64,000 nucleotides of DNA, from positions 79,308 through 143,307 of the forward strand of contig JAOALB010000137.1 of assembly GCA_025331125.1 (NCBI GenBank), written 5' to 3'. The DNA comes from Mycogone perniciosa (taxonomy: Eukaryota > Ascomycota > Sordariomycetes > Hypocreales > Hypocreaceae). Positions 1 to 9,743 of the stretch are shown one piece after another (position 1 is the stretch's first letter; each line of letters opens with the position of its first letter). A program made the translations under genes and the position numbers. The notes beneath the pieces were generated by a model. The model did not search any database, was not told where the DNA came from, and saw nothing but the letters and a program-made list of their open reading frames with translations.

Positions 1-930
1 TTCCAGCTCGCCATGTGCATCTATGACTGGACGACGGCCTCATTCGCCCGCATGGTTTTCTTCAAGATCTTCCAATACACGGGGATTTATCCGCTTCCGC
101 ACCCCCTCGATGAGAAGAGCCTGGCCACGACCATCTGGAAGAGCAACTATTCCGTGTACACCCCGCAGGATCCCGACTACATGCGTAGCTTTCTCATGAA
201 GCCGGCTAACTCACTGGCGAACCTCACCGCTCAGCTTGACCAGGTAATCGACAAGGTTTATGAGTGGAGCGAAATCCAAAATCGCCTGCTAGCTGCTGCT
301 ATGAAGTCCATGCCCCGCACATCACTCATCTCCAAGCCGCAGCTGTTCAGCGGACAGGTTGACATTTCTCAGCTCAGCATGGACCATTTTGGCATCGAGT
401 TTCTTGAGTCTCCGCTCAACAACGGCCCTGTCGGCGTGAAGCTCGTACAGCCGTTTGCAGACGTGCTTGCGAGCCATGTCTCCGTGGGGAAGACCATCAC
501 CACCAAGATGGTCTGGAGCTTCGCTGACAGCCTTGATGATGCGATGCACTATTCCAACGGCATTGTGCTTGTCGCTAGCTTGCCTGCAGACACTTGGGTG
601 TGGGATGAGGGATCATTTATCACGCCTTTGTCGGACGACCCTGCGAAGACTGAGTATACTTTTGCGCCTGGGACGCAGTTCGAGGTTAAGTCAGTGGACA
701 CGACCAAATTTGATGGTAAGCCGATTGTTGTTATTGGTCTGGAGCCGAAGTCAAGCAAGGCGCGAAATGGAAAGCTGGCCATGAGGAGTATTGCTGAGGA
801 AATGGCTCCTGAGCAGATGAAGGGAGAGGAGATCATGCACCTTGTTGAAACCTTCACTTCTCCTGCAGAACCGCCTCATAGTCGGGGAAAGACAGGGGGA
901 AGACGCTGTGCCTGCAATGATAAGCATTAA
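1..930 (+). CDS. 3' part of an unknown protein with an ADP-ribosyltransferase-like C-terminal fold (partial)
   Basis: The reading frame is open to the left edge of the window (four codons precede the first ATG at 13), so only the C-terminal ~309 residues are seen; the stop is at 928-930. I do not recognise the family by name. The segment from about 330 to 760 resembles the strand order of mono-ADP-ribosyltransferase folds: LFSGQVD where LYRG-type strands sit, then VSVGKTITTKMVWSFADS, then a strand ending LVAS, and finally TEYTFAPGTQFEV, like the EVLFPPGTxFxV strand. The usual Arg and STS residues are not conserved, and only one acidic residue lies at the E-x-E position, so catalysis is doubtful. 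The C-terminus is basic and Cys-containing (GGRRCACNDKH). No signal peptide can be judged because the N-terminus is missing. The coding status is likely; the fold assignment is inference. Confidence 0.6.
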   Translation, partial: FQLAMCIYDWTTASFARMVFFKIFQYTGIYPLPHPLDEKSLATTIWKSNYSVYTPQDPDYMRSFLMKPANSLANLTAQLDQVIDKVYEWSEIQNRLLAAAMKSMPRTSLISKPQLFSGQVDISQLSMDHFGIEFLESPLNNGPVGVKLVQPFADVLASHVSVGKTITTKMVWSFADSLDDAMHYSNGIVLVASLPADTWVWDEGSFITPLSDDPAKTEYTFAPGTQFEVKSVDTTKFDGKPIVVIGLEPKSSKARNGKLAMRSIAEEMAPEQMKGEEIMHLVETFTSPAEPPHSRGKTGGRRCACNDKH

Positions 931-1385
931 TGAGTGGATGATATCAGGATCGAGGTCTCAAATGGGTCTTGTCACTCATAGAGAAGTGAGGATTGGAACA
1001 TGAAGAAGCTAGAAAATGAGATGCCTCCTCATGCGGAGATCTAGATAACGGCCCAATCAAAACCCTGTGTTCTTCTCCACTCGTCAACTGCCCGCGTTTA
1101 TCCGCTGTCATCATTTTGCCTCATTCACCACCTATCTCACTCACATATTAAATATTGAGGCTCATGTTGAATCTCAGTCCGAGGCTCATCTTCGTCATCA
1201 CTCTCATTGTCGCCATTGTCGCCTTTATCTTCACCCCGGTTTTCCCTTTCTCCTCACCTCCGAAACCGGAATCAACGGCTCGCGCACGTACGCCCGAGCA
1301 CAAACTCACAGCCTCAGACCCCTCAACGCATAAGAGGGGACACGACAATCAACACTCGAGTCTCAGCACCAGTATTCCTGACACC

Positions 1386-2327
1386 ATGGCTGCTCCACTT
1401 CGACGAGCTGCTCCTATCGTTTTCCCGGCTGTGGGCCGTCATACTGCCACAGTGATCTTCATCCACGGCCTGGGCGACACTGGCCGCGGCTGGGCGGACG
1501 CGGTGCAGCTCTGGCAGGGGAGACACAAGTTGGATGAAGTCAAGTTCGTCCTGCCAAATGCGCCGGTCATTCCCATCACCATGGTTAGTTTCAACTTGTC
1601 AGCATATAATGATTGAATGACGCGCTAACATAGCATGTGGCCTGTGTAGAACCGCGGCTTCCAGATGCCAGGCTGGTTCGATATTGTAAGTCTTCTTACG
1701 CCCGGTTTAATCAGCATTGGCTGTTCACGACTTCGATGTCGATGACATGGAGAAGTATTAATCTCCCTGGCCACAGAAAGCTTTAGGCTCCACATACGAG
1801 TCCCTCAATGACAAGGCTCGGGATGAGGACGAAGCAGGCATTCTCGAGTCCCGCACCTACTTCCATTCTCTCATCCAACAAGAAATCACCAACGGCATCC
1901 CCGCTGATCGCATTGTGCTTGGAGGCTTCTCTCAAGGTGGCGCCATGAGCATCTTTGCTGGACTGACGGCCCCAGTCAAGATTGGTGGCATCGTCGGTCT
2001 GTCAAGCTGGTTGCTTCTCAACCATAAGTTCAAGGGCTTCATCCCGGAAGGCAACTTCAACAAGGAGACGCCAATCCTCATGGGACATGGCGACCGAGAC
2101 CCGTTGGTTCAGTATGCTTGGGCTCAGGCTACTGAGCAGGCACTGAAGGGCCTGGACTTTGATGTAACACTGAAGACGTACAGGTAAGCAATCAGCGAAC
2201 ATCTCATTTGGTCTCGGAAGAATATTTTTTGACGTGACTTAGGGGTATGGAACATTCGGCCTGTCTGGAGGAACTGGAGGAGGTCGAATCCTTCCTGGTC
2301 TCAAGACTTCCCGCTCAACGAGCCTAG
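1386..2327 (+). CDS. apt1: acyl-protein thioesterase 1 (APT1), alpha/beta hydrolase
   Basis: Four exons read as a complete APT1: 1386-1583, 1650-1685, 1777-2183 and 2243-2327 (241 aa), with GT-AG introns of 66, 91 and 59 nt. APT1 removes palmitate and other S-acyl groups from cytosolic and membrane proteins. Seen here: the oxyanion segment FIHGLGDTG, the nucleophile elbow GGFSQGGAMS with Ser130, the acidic residue in HGDRDPLV, and the catalytic His in YRGMEHSAC after the last intron. The length matches the family (about 225-245 aa). The start at 1386 has an excellent context (caccATGGct) and gives the canonical N-terminus MAAPLRRAAPIVFP. An in-frame ATG at 1164 with no intervening stop would add 74 residues that include a long hydrophobic segment. 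No link to the polyketide genes is apparent. It looks intact. Confidence 0.93.
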
Positions 2328-4693
2328 AGAAAATTGAGAGTGCAGTACTATTAAGAAATGGATGGCCGAAACTTCAAGCAAACAAGAATGCAATCCCTAG
2401 AAAGTGGTCAATCATTGGTCGCATGATCGCTGTCCTGACGTTGAGTAATCACTTCCCCATGCCATTCTCCTAATGTTAGTGATACCATCGCTTCGAAGTA
2501 CATGGCCCTTTGATCAGGGTTGACCTTTGCATCAGCCTATCCCCAAACGAATATGCATCCTAGTGTCACGTCGGCGTGGTTGGCAAATATTTTTGTTCCT
2601 GCGACCTTGGTCAAAACCACCACTCAATTCCTACCCTATAAACGAACCTCGGTATTGTCGGAGGCACCATTCCCGTCTCCTCGACCCGCTGACGGGAGTG
2701 GAGATAGAAGACTAGGCCCTTTGAGGCGATAAAATGCTATATAAGAAGGGCTTATGTGTTATTAGTGATACTGTAGCTAGACCTAGCATAGCACGTCCTT
2801 TTGCCCTACTGAGATTGGTGGCCCTATTGCCACAGGACGTTAATGGTACATCATCATCATCATTATCATCGGAGGCACCATTCCCAATACCGTAATATTC
2901 AGCGAGATTACTCTGTAGATCCATCGCCAACTCTATATAGCCAAGATTCTTAGGCGTCATCTAACTTACCTGATAGATCTTAGTTCGACGAAGATTATCT
3001 ACTTAAGGTATATCTGAAATCCACTTATTGACGGGTCTACCTATGTACGTCAGATACTAGGTTGCCACCTGCTCGGAAGATAATCCCTGTAGCCATAGGA
3101 TTGCCTGGGTAATGTCATTCTCGCTCTGTGACATTTGAGCCGGGCCGACATTTGTATCATATCCCCGCAAAGTAGTTGTTAAGATAGTGTTGATTTTAGC
3201 CGGATAGTGCTTATATGGATTGTTTAAACCATCGCCTTGATAGCCTCTGAGGTACCGAAAGTCTTTAACGTGGGTGAAAGACAAATTCCTAGTACTCGGA
3301 TGTCAGCTGATGCTAGGGAGTACATAATTCCAGCACTCTCGCAGCTTCGTCCCTTTGGGACTGTGAAAAATATGGAGGGTTATCATGGCGGTTAACCAAT
3401 TGACTGAGAAGAGGAATATCAAGGGACAAATTGGGAGGGAAAAGGAAATCACGATGATGTCTTCACGAGATTCAATGGTGCTTTTTCCGTCGCCCCGCCA
3501 CCCGACAACAATACACACACTCAAGAAGTAAACAGGGTATCTTTATGCACATTATCAAACCGTCAACGCGGAATAGATCGACAAACCAATTAAAAGTCTC
3601 CGGCGAGCCGTTAGTAATACTGCCGAAGCAGAAAAATTACGATGGGATACGAGGAATGGTCTGGGTGGAGTGGTCCACCTGCAAAGCTTGATGCAGTCAG
3701 CTCTGGCATATTCGGAGAGGACAACCTCATGGTCAACAGCATTGTCCGCACATTACTGAAAGAACTGAGGCTGCTCTTTCGTAAGGGAGCTGCTGCATTC
3801 CGCATACGAGAGGCCATGTGTCCATGGCTCATCGCCCAGCTGCAGCTTTATGGCGTTTGCTCTGCCTCCTCCATATTCGGCTTATCGGCGATCTTATAGA
3901 TGGACAAAGTAAGCTTAGGCTTTGACGACAAGAAAGGTAGATTCATAACCATATGAGCTACTAAATGGGAGTCAAAATCGAAGTGGCCCAACTGCTTACA
4001 GTAATCATCCTCATCGTCTTCGCACTCGAACTGGAAATAGAGCCGGTTCTGGTGTTTTGAAGGTCCCTTTCCCTGTTATAGGCAGCTTATGGATAACCCC
4101 CCTTGCAGTTAGCTCTTACATAGGCTAATCCCCACAGGTTAAAGGAGGAGAAAATTGTCCGATGAAGGCGTGGACTAGGCTGGCCTCTAGTGGATACCCA
4201 ATAAGAATAGTACGGGAGGAACACCATCCTTCGGGCATCCCGAGCACAAGATCCAACTCTGACCGCCTCCTCTTAGCCTCAACAACTTGGTGACTATGAG
4301 ACGGGATTATTGATGCAGCTACCCTTGAGCGCAGAGGTCTATTTGCGGTAAACCTATACTACTTGTATCTATAACTAAGGTTGTGAAACTTCACCACCAC
4401 AAGCAATGGGGCATTTAATATTGTCTAAAGGTTATGAGATTTCACCACATATCGCAACTCAAAAATACTACACACAATGTACAGCGTAATTACACTAGAA
4501 GGGCGAAAGTTGGGGAGGGAAATACCCTATCAGGGCAGTGTATTTATAGATCGTGCTTCCTTCTTAGATTAAATACCATTAAGATGACAATTCTCATTAA
4601 TCCAACTTAACCACCAGAACCTGTCAAAATCGCTGACAGACTGAACATCCTCCTGACGTGCTTGTCTATTCCGTTGGCTGATGAGGCAATCCA
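2328..4693. other. gene-free spacer
   Basis: About 2.4 kb without a convincing gene. Open frames of 60-85 codons occur on both strands (for example 3642-3899 plus and 3057-3284 minus), but they show no recognisable motif, no splice partners and no start context better than chance. A (cat)n-like run lies near 2850-2870. Nothing else was seen. Confidence 0.6.
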
Positions 4694-4990
4694 CTAAGGC
4701 TGGCAAGCACCGCGTACTTTGCCAGCGGCATCTGCAAGGCCGGCCTCTGTGAGAACTTTGGTTATAATTTCGTTGACGCCTCCAAGTATTCCGCCAATGT
4801 TGGTACCGAGGGCTCCACCAAGGGCGTTGCCAACGAGTTCGCCAACTTGGGAACCGATCTTTGCGGCAGTTGCCGCATCAATAGGTGTGCCCCCGGTGGG
4901 TGCGACTCCTCGGGGTTGTGGGTTGACAGGCAGAGCAATGCTGCCGATCGTGAGGTAAGAGGTAATAATGATCGCGATTGTGAACTTCAT
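4694..4990 (-). CDS. small secreted Gly/Ala-rich protein (98 aa)
   Basis: A single exon from an ATG at 4990. The first ~19 residues (MKFTIAIIITSYLTIGSIALP) form a typical signal peptide: a Lys after Met, a hydrophobic core and a small-residue cleavage region before PVNPQPRG. The mature part is Pro/Gly-rich at first, then a Gly/Ala-rich stretch with amphipathic-helix character (IGSQVGELVGNALGGALG, IGGILGGVNEI), ending in GACQP with a single Cys. There are no paired cysteines, so it is not a classic disulfide effector. A longer in-frame start at 5038 adds 16 hydrophilic residues before the signal and is less likely. I do not recognise the family; a secreted or wall-associated protein is the safest reading. 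It has no close neighbour on its strand. Confidence 0.6.
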   Translation of the reverse strand: MKFTIAIIITSYLTIGSIALPVNPQPRGVAPTGGTPIDAATAAKIGSQVGELVGNALGGALGTNIGGILGGVNEIITKVLTEAGLADAAGKVRGACQP

Positions 4991-6799
4991 GGTGGTTGAT
5001 GATGAGGTAGACTTTCTGTGTGGAAGAGGGAGACTCAAGATCTGACAGAAATGAAGGATTGGTGAGAGGCTAACCTGTGAAGAATTACGGAGTAGAGGAG
5101 ACAGGTTACATTCTTATAGATGAATAGTTGAATCATGTCCCTCAGCTCGAAAGGTAGAACATGGTGAGCCAAGGAATGATGAAGGTGTCACAACAATGTT
5201 TCCAATAGCGCCACTGTCTTAAGTGTAGTAAGCCAATTATCTTTGAGAAGCCCGTGAAAGACGTGAATGATGTGATAAAACACACATACAAGATGTGATT
5301 AAGAAATCATAGTGGCTCTTCTTACGGAGTAAATTTTCCTTCTTTATGTCTGTAAAACTGTTGTATCAGGACAAAGGTCTCAACCATAGCTGATATGTGA
5401 GTCTATATTTCCTTTTGATGGTACTCGAAGGGATGGCGGCAAGCCATTCATGTCAGATTAACATGGATTACCCAGTATTACATCCCATGTTCAATGTACT
5501 CCGTACACATCCCCCTGCTCACAATCATAAGAATATCACAACTCCTTTTCTTGTGATTCTGCATAAAATTATACATCACAGCCACCGGATCCATTATGCG
5601 AACCAAGAGTAGAGATTTCACCTTGTGTCCAACCCAAAACTTCAGGCAGGGATATGAAGTGATAGTACATTGTGACAAAGTATTTCAGCCTGGTTTGTGA
5701 TTAATCATGTTGGTATCAGTTCCATCACAGAGATCAGCAGGTTCGACGTCTGCACAAGGTTCGCACTAATCTCTCACCAACGAACGTAATGCAGGGGATA
5801 AGTCTTGCTTACTGTGGGCCATAATAAGCAACACCGGCTGAGCAATTAAAATGAAAAGAATGATCTTCCCGTAATTGCATTTTATACAGCTGAGGAATGC
5901 CCAAGATGTACTCCGTACATACTCCGTAATCGCAATGTAGCAAATTGAAGATTTTTTTTTAGGCTCAATACTGTAAAGTACTATAAAATAAAAGGCACAT
6001 ACATCTTCTAAAGGTACCAAAGAAAGTATTCTGGTGGCGGATGATTCCATCACAGGCTGTGCTGGCGCAAATTCCGTGCTATTACTTACAAATCTTCATT
6101 CAATACGAGGTTGGCTTTGCACAAGTGTGAGACATGCGGATCAATGTGGACCGACCTAAGATCCGTATGTAGAAGAGTAAGTTTTCCATCCGGACTCCAT
6201 AACTCATGTTAGTAATCGTACTCCGCTCTGTCCAAATGAGCGACTCGGTATGAAATGCCGATCATTGTGAGACATAATACTCGTACAGCAAATTCGGTCG
6301 CTAGTCCGCATTGTCAAAAATAGTACGAGTACATCACAAACCTGCAGCAAATTGAACAACCAGTCAAGAGGCGAGTCCGACAAGAGACTGGTTTAATCTC
6401 AAAAACCCATACTGAGTCTTAAGTGGTGTAATTCATAATATTAGTCAATCGATCAGACAGTCGGGTTCGGACTCTTGCCATTTCCTGAGCCGGTCTGACG
6501 GTCAAAAAGGTCCTGGCTTGTCCGGCCGGGCCAACAGGCAGCAGTGAAGAGTTGGAACAAGTTTGTTTTTAGCAAAGTTGACACTACTACTCCGTACTCC
6601 TTACGTACTTTTTGATCGAGCGAGCGGAAGACGAGTACATAGTGGTACGAGTACTCAAAGCAAAGGATCCCCCGATACGGAGTACTAGCTTATTCCACTT
6701 CTCCCAGGATATCGCTAGCGCAGGACAGTGTGGCGCTGCCAGTGTGATGAAGCTTACCTTGGAAACGCCCCAGCCGGTAGTACTTCGTATGAAGTACTC
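4991..6799. other. gene-free spacer with many TACTCCGTA words
   Basis: About 1.8 kb with no supported gene. The word TACTCCGTA or its complement recurs (near 5088, 5322, 5497, 5910, 5922, 6590 and 6678). The open frames in this stretch (for example 5766-6053 minus) have no family features and contain these repeats. The last ~200 bp lead into the MITE-like element. Confidence 0.55.
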
Positions 6800-6863
6800 C
6801 GTACGAAGGTTGGGGACGAAAGACCTGGGCCAGTTCACAACTGGCAGAACCCTTGCTATGCAG
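6800..6863 (+). repeat. left terminal inverted repeat of the MITE-like element
   Basis: Starts CGTACGAAGGTTGGGGACG and runs through AGACCTGGGCCAGTT. It pairs with the inverted copy at about 7204-7267 over ~63 positions with roughly ten mismatches. Confidence 0.7.
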
Positions 6864-7203
6864 TATTAACTTACTAGCTTCTACACAGTATTTTCCTTGC
6901 AATATAAGGCTAAATCTATATCATAATACTTCATAAAACGATAACTTTTATCACGAATTAACAATACTATCCTCAAAGATAAACTTAACTGTAATTACTG
7001 AGAAAGATACCTATAGTAAAAGTAAGTAGCAATATCGGTAGTAATAGTGGCGGCGATAGCGATTAGAAAGATAATAATAAGCGTAAACCCTGGGGTAGCT
7101 ATAGCGAGCTTTATAGGGAATTTGCCTTATTTTAGTGGGTTACAGCAGGCTTAATTGACTTTAGTAGGTAAGGGAGTCTTGATTAGGAAGATAAACTCTT
7201 ATA

Positions 7204-7267
7204 CTGTGTGGCAGGGGTATCGCCAGTTGTAAAGTGACCCAGGTCTTTCGTCCCCAACCTTCGTACG
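7204..7267 (-). repeat. right terminal inverted repeat of the MITE-like element
   Basis: Read on the minus strand it starts CGTACGAAGGTTGGGGACG and matches the left repeat at 6800-6863. The outer ~30 bp are identical; the differences lie in the inner half. Confidence 0.7.
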
Positions 7268-7668
7268 AGTAGATAATATGCATGACGACGAAGGCTATAG
7301 CTTTGCGGTTCGGATGCCGGCACACCTTGCAGGTATGCCGGGACAAACGAGGCACGCCATTTATAGACGTGTCGAACCTCGATAATCACAAAACTGCAAA
7401 CTGCCAGGGACCCTTATCCCTGTTCCCCATGCGTTCAGCAACTGATAAGCATGCTTCTCGAACGGTCAAGGTGCACGTGCGTTTTCTGAGAACTACTGCC
7501 TATCTATATAAGAGCTAAACTGAATAGGTGGTTGGGAATACTAATCTAATGTTTGATGACCTGCGTATGCACTACCATAGTTACACTGATGCCTGAAGAT
7601 CCTGTAGTCAATGGGTTAGTAATACTACTCCGTACTCCATACAATTAGTATCAAAATTTGTAAGTGGA
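7268..7668. other. gene-free spacer, 3' side of the hydrolase gene
   Basis: About 400 bp with no supported gene. A short plus-strand open frame at 7282-7518 has no recognisable feature. TACTCCGTA words occur near 7627. Confidence 0.5.
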
Positions 7669-8563
7669 CTACGCTAATTGAAGTGCTCCCTTGCTGATGG
7701 TTTTCCCAATGACATCTGCTATACTCTTGATCATTCTCATCGGGGCGAGAGGAATATCGTGTCCTCCCCCGTGATCGAGCATAACTCTCATCGCAGGCAC
7801 GCACATGCCATAAATTCTTCTTGAATGGGCCACATGCTCATCTCTTGCCCCTATAATATGCGCCGTTGGAATTGTGATTCGTTGCTTATCAATGGCCGGG
7901 TCAAGATCACGAAGCTCGCCCTCGCGGAGCAATTCCGTGTCAAAAGTACCCGCGCCACAGAAAAAGACGGCGAAGGAGAAGATGGGTGATATGGTGTCGT
8001 GGTGCCTCAGCAGTAACATAGCCACGAGTCCCGCACCTTGACTGAAGCCAAAGACACCATCAAAGGGACCCTCAGACTGAATGTAGTCGGCCAGGTCATC
8101 CACGGCTTGGACTATGGTGCGCGGCTGACTGAGGTCGTAGTAGCCGAAGAATTCGGTTGCTTCAGGCACAAGCGTGCGGATGCCTTGGAGTTGTCAGTTG
8201 AGAAATTCTCGCTACTCAGCTAAATGCGCAATGGCATCATGCATCATGGGGAGGCAAAGATGTAGCGATAACCCACCTTGCGCTGGTGGCCAATCGACAC
8301 AGCCCTCGAGGAAATCGAAAACGTGGCATGTATCTCCCCCAAGTTCTCGGCGTACTGCACCTGCATTTCTGTCTTCAGTCCTTTGATGATTCAGGTGTGT
8401 GTACCATGAGATTCCAGATGCTTACTGGTTTGAATCTCGAATATCTGGCGGTAAAGATGTTAGCTCATATCAACCATCAGTCTGTATGCTGCTCAATCAG
8501 GAGCGTGATTTATTCCCATACCCTGCTGCTCGTACCACCACCGTGAAGGCAGAGAATCTTCAT
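7669..8563 (-). CDS. FSH1/LovG-like serine hydrolase (probable polyketide-releasing thioesterase)
   Basis: Four exons, in transcript order: 8563-8522, 8444-8426, 8360-8277 and 8183-7669 (219 aa). All introns are GT-AG and the frame is maintained throughout. Exon 1 encodes MKILCLHGGGTSSR, the hallmark N-terminus of fungal FSH1 (PF03959) hydrolases. Later segments are DFLEGCVDWPPAQG, the nucleophile elbow GFSQGAG with Ser96, Asp163 in GARDEH and His190 in GGGHDIP, so the triad is complete. Members of this family, such as LovG of the lovastatin pathway, release the product from highly reducing PKSs, which lack their own thioesterase. The gene is divergent from an HR-PKS whose last domain is an ACP, which fits that role. 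Substrate and function are inferred from family and context. No lesions were found. Confidence 0.87.
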
Positions 8564-9743
8564 CTTGACAATTGCGGTCAATGAATGGATAATGGGACTG
8601 GAGAAGAGGCCCTCAGATGCCCGATTGGATAGAGACTTAAGTGAGTTGACGAGTAGTATTGCTGAGAGCAGGCCGAAAGTGACTGGGGGCTTAGGGCTAT
8701 TATTCCAACGAATTCAGGAGGTGAATACGAGCAGCAGAGACTATTCTAACAAATCATCAACCAGGATTGCTGTCATGACACTTATCTCCGAAATGCATAA
8801 AGATGGATCTTGTAAGTCCTGTGAGGAGGTATCACGACCCACAAGGATTTGACTACGAGTACTTCTAGTATCCCTGGTTTTAGTCAGCATGCTGAACATT
8901 GGCCTTGCAAAAAATGACTGATAGATTGGACCCTTCATCGACACGAGATAGCTGCCAATGGCTATGTGCCTCATCCCCACGGACCTGTGAGCAGGAGCCC
9001 CTTGTACGTTTTTCACTGAACTTAAATACCGTGAGGTAGTATTACCTAGTAAACCGAGATTATATGAACCAAAAAAAGACTAGCGTGACAAATACCCTAA
9101 TGTTGTTATGTACGGAGTACTCCGTACATATGTCAGGCTTTCTTTCTATTACCATTACTAAGCTTATTGGCCCGTGTGTTCATATCAAAAGTTCTTTACT
9201 CCATTATTTCTAGCATGCTTATATTAATGTGTTGGAGGCGGTTTCGGTGACAATAGTGTATGTACATTGTGTTCAAGCTGACAAGACCTTTCCGAGGATA
9301 TGAAGTGGTACTCTCTCTACTCCGCACTCCGTATATAATCACGAAAATACGATCGTCGGGCGTATTGAACCCCGTAAACTAAGGATTCGTTCCTTCGAGA
9401 TGGCTGCTTCATGATCGAGGTTAGGGACGGGTGAAATACGCTAGTCTGGTGAATCGACCCGAGTATTCCGGCTGTTCCTTCTGATGGATAATCGGCAATA
9501 GAGAGCGGTATCAGTTACGAGACTGGTCTTGTAGATCCTTTACGAATGAGCTGACGTGATATTGACGGAAACTGTTAGCCTCACCGTTGGCAAAAGATGA
9601 AATCCTCCACTATGCATTAAGCATACTGAGGCAATTAGGAATGAAGCAAATAGTATAACTAGGAATATATTGCATCTATCCTGCGCATCTTAGCAAGTCC
9701 TGACTTCACACTCTCTTGACTGAACATCCATCCTTAAGAAATC
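8564..9743. promoter_or_regulatory. divergent intergenic region between hydrolase and PKS
   Basis: A 1.18-kb region with outward-facing starts (8563 minus, 9744 plus), so it should hold both promoters. It contains a perfect 24-bp palindrome at 9107-9130 and a TATA-like TATATAAT near 9332. Short open frames inside it (8565-8852 plus, 8741-9016 minus) show no family features. No pathway-specific regulator gene was seen here or elsewhere in the window. Confidence 0.5.
9107..9130. repeat. perfect 24-bp palindrome built on TACGGAGTACTCCGTA
   Basis: TATGTACGGAGT is followed directly by its exact reverse complement. It sits about 610 bp upstream of the PKS start. The half-site word TACTCCGTA recurs singly in many intergenic stretches of this window. 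Confidence 0.8.

Larger units (their letters stand above)
6800..7267. mobile_element. MITE-like element with ~63-bp terminal inverted repeats
   Basis: The sequence at 6800-6863 (beginning CGTACGAAGGTTGGGGACG) reappears inverted at about 7204-7267 with only a handful of differences. The intervening ~340 bp is AT-rich and has no coding frame. A 468-bp, non-coding, inverted-repeat-bounded unit fits a miniature inverted-repeat transposable element. No unambiguous target duplication could be assigned; the flanks share only AGTA-like bases. No transposase was seen in the window, so the mobilising family is unknown. Confidence 0.65.

Noticed and set aside
3642..3899. 85-codon plus-strand open frame
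   Set aside because: No motif, no splice partners and no conserved feature; it lies in a long gene-free spacer.
8565..8852. 95-codon plus-strand open frame in the hydrolase/PKS promoter region
   Set aside because: No ATG at its start, no family features, and it sits between divergent starts.
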